DNA from: Deltaproteobacteria bacterium
GTDB lineage: Bacteria > Myxococcota_A > UBA796 > GCA-2862545
DNA length: 5,805 bases
NCBI GenBank assembly: GCA_019307545.1
Contig: JAFDJI010000266.1
Span: forward strand, 1 to 5,805
Direction of reading: 5' to 3'
Part shown: positions 4,872 through 5,805 of the stretch, piece by piece
Layout of the letters: every line of letters begins with the position of its first letter
Numbering within the stretch: position 1 is the stretch's first letter
Made by a program: the position numbers and the translations under genes
The notes under the pieces: generated by a model
Told to the model about the DNA's origin: nothing
The model's input: only the letters and a program-made list of their open reading frames with translations
The model's database searches: none

Positions 4872-5805
4872 ATGGCTGAAGACAATGCCCCTCGGTCCGT
4901 GGCCGACGCGCTCGCGGAGGTGACGCGGCGCCAGGGGGAGGAAGAATCCCGGCACCAGGCCGAGTTGACGGAGGTCGACCAAGAGGTCGAGAGCCTCAAG
5001 ACCGCGATGGCGAACCTGCAGCAGCAGCTCGAGGCGCTCGCCAAGTTCCGTGAAGAGCTGGTAGCCAAGCTGGAGTCGGTCTCCGGGGGAGTGCACAAGC
5101 GCTCCTACGACGCCATCTTCGGTGCGTTGCGGGAGCAGGCCCAGGCGCTGTCGGGACGAGCGGCAAAGGTCGCCTACGCGCAGCAGGCCAGGGACGCGGA
5201 TTTCTCCGAGGCCCTCGAGGACGAGGAGGTGAAATCCCTCCTCGCGGACCACCAGCAGTTCACGCAGGTGGTGGCGCCGACGCTGGAAAGCCTGCCCTCG
5301 TCCTACCGAGTTGCCCTGGAGAATCGCCATAGCGAGATCACCGAGCAGCTGCGGGATGCCCTGGGTGACCAGGTAGGCGCGGCGATCGAGGTGCAGGAGG
5401 AATTGCTCGGGATCGACGTGCTGCTGGCACTCGACGCCCATGAGGGGGTCACTGAGGTGATCATGCTGGTGCTGCCGGTGGTCGAGCAGGTCCAGACTGC
5501 ATGGGACGAGCGGGAGGAAGACCTGCAGACATGGGTGGGCGTCCGGGTGATGCAGGCGGTCTACGGAGTTTGTCAGCGTATCGGCCTGTTGGGAGCCCAG
5601 GGCATGTACGGTGGCCACCAGGGACTCCTGGCGGTGGAGTTGGAGCTGGGCGGTGGTGATCCCGATGACGTCCGGACGAAGTTGAAGGAAGCGATCGACC
5701 AGGTGTTTGCCGAAGCGCCCGAGTTGATCGGAGCCAAGGTGTCTTCGCGCGTCATGGCGGTGGAGGTCGACCACCTGTTCCCACCTGGCACCGAGGAAGA
5801 GGAGG
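4872..5805 (+). CDS. Acidic coiled-coil protein of unknown function (3' end outside the window)
   Basis: The frame is open from ATG 4872 to the right edge: 311 codons with no stop. Residues 32-70 show a near-perfect heptad pattern, with hydrophobic residues at 32, 35, 39, 42, 46, 49, 53, 56, 63, 67 and 70 and one break at R60. This predicts a parallel coiled coil of at least five heptads, probably starting a little earlier in a Glu/Arg-rich lead. About 75-225 look helical and acidic. About 250-300 alternate strand-like and helix-like segments (GLLAVELEL, then VRTKLKEAIDQVF, then KVSSRVMAVEVDHLF) and could be a small alpha/beta domain. The visible end is Glu-rich (GTEEEE). No signal peptide or membrane segment is evident, so a cytoplasmic, oligomeric protein is likely. 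I recognise no family and assign no function. The opposite strand also has a long open frame, but it lacks these protein-like features. Confidence 0.82.
   Translation, partial: MAEDNAPRSVADALAEVTRRQGEEESRHQAELTEVDQEVESLKTAMANLQQQLEALAKFREELVAKLESVSGGVHKRSYDAIFGALREQAQALSGRAAKVAYAQQARDADFSEALEDEEVKSLLADHQQFTQVVAPTLESLPSSYRVALENRHSEITEQLRDALGDQVGAAIEVQEELLGIDVLLALDAHEGVTEVIMLVLPVVEQVQTAWDEREEDLQTWVGVRVMQAVYGVCQRIGLLGAQGMYGGHQGLLAVELELGGGDPDDVRTKLKEAIDQVFAEAPELIGAKVSSRVMAVEVDHLFPPGTEEEE

Noticed and set aside
4626..5774. 382-codon open frame on the minus strand opposite the coiled-coil gene.
   Set aside because: Its Leu/His-rich product is what antisense reading of Gln/Glu/Val codons (CAG, GAG, GTG) gives. 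It also overlaps the end of the well-supported nuclease gene, and the + strand has the strong ribosome binding site and heptads.

Overview
The window is gene-dense and GC-rich (G+C clearly above 60% by eye, with codon third positions mostly G or C). GTG starts are common. Two lipoprotein signal sequences and a periplasmic-type sugar-binding domain suggest a Gram-negative bacterium. The style (short-signal lipoproteins with acidic, Cys-rich or Pro-rich linkers, and orphan lipoproteins between housekeeping-like genes) recalls Myxococcota or other former deltaproteobacteria, but no sequence here proves the lineage.

Positions 1-3397 (+ strand) are the end of a tightly coupled carbohydrate ABC importer operon of the CUT1 (maltose/trehalose/oligosaccharide) type. 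It begins with the C-terminal part of a MalK-like ATPase, cut by the window edge. Next comes a 720-residue protein in which the periplasmic sugar-binding protein is fused through a proline-rich linker and an extra membrane helix to a MalF-like permease. Last is a MalG-like permease. The joins are overlapping stop/start codons (ATGA at 390-393 and GTGA at 2549-2552), so translation is probably coupled. The binding protein, both permeases and the ATPase would form a complete importer encoded by three cistrons instead of the usual four. The MalE-MalF fusion is the most noteworthy thing in the window.

Positions 3398-3458 separate malG from a convergent gene. They hold a strong GC-rich hairpin that starts on the malG stop codon and a short hexanucleotide repeat. 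Positions 3459-4151 (- strand) encode an unrecognised, probably beta-rich lipoprotein. Positions 4152-4242 are a 91-bp divergent intergenic region with an imperfect inverted repeat.

Positions 4243-4818 (+ strand) encode a lipoprotein of the staphylococcal nuclease (SNase-like) family with the full catalytic set and eight extra cysteines. After 53 bp, a gene with a strong ribosome binding site starts at 4872 and runs off the right edge. It encodes an acidic protein with an N-terminal coiled coil that I cannot assign to a family. Nothing visible links these last three genes to sugar uptake. I see no RNA genes, mobile elements or CRISPR arrays.
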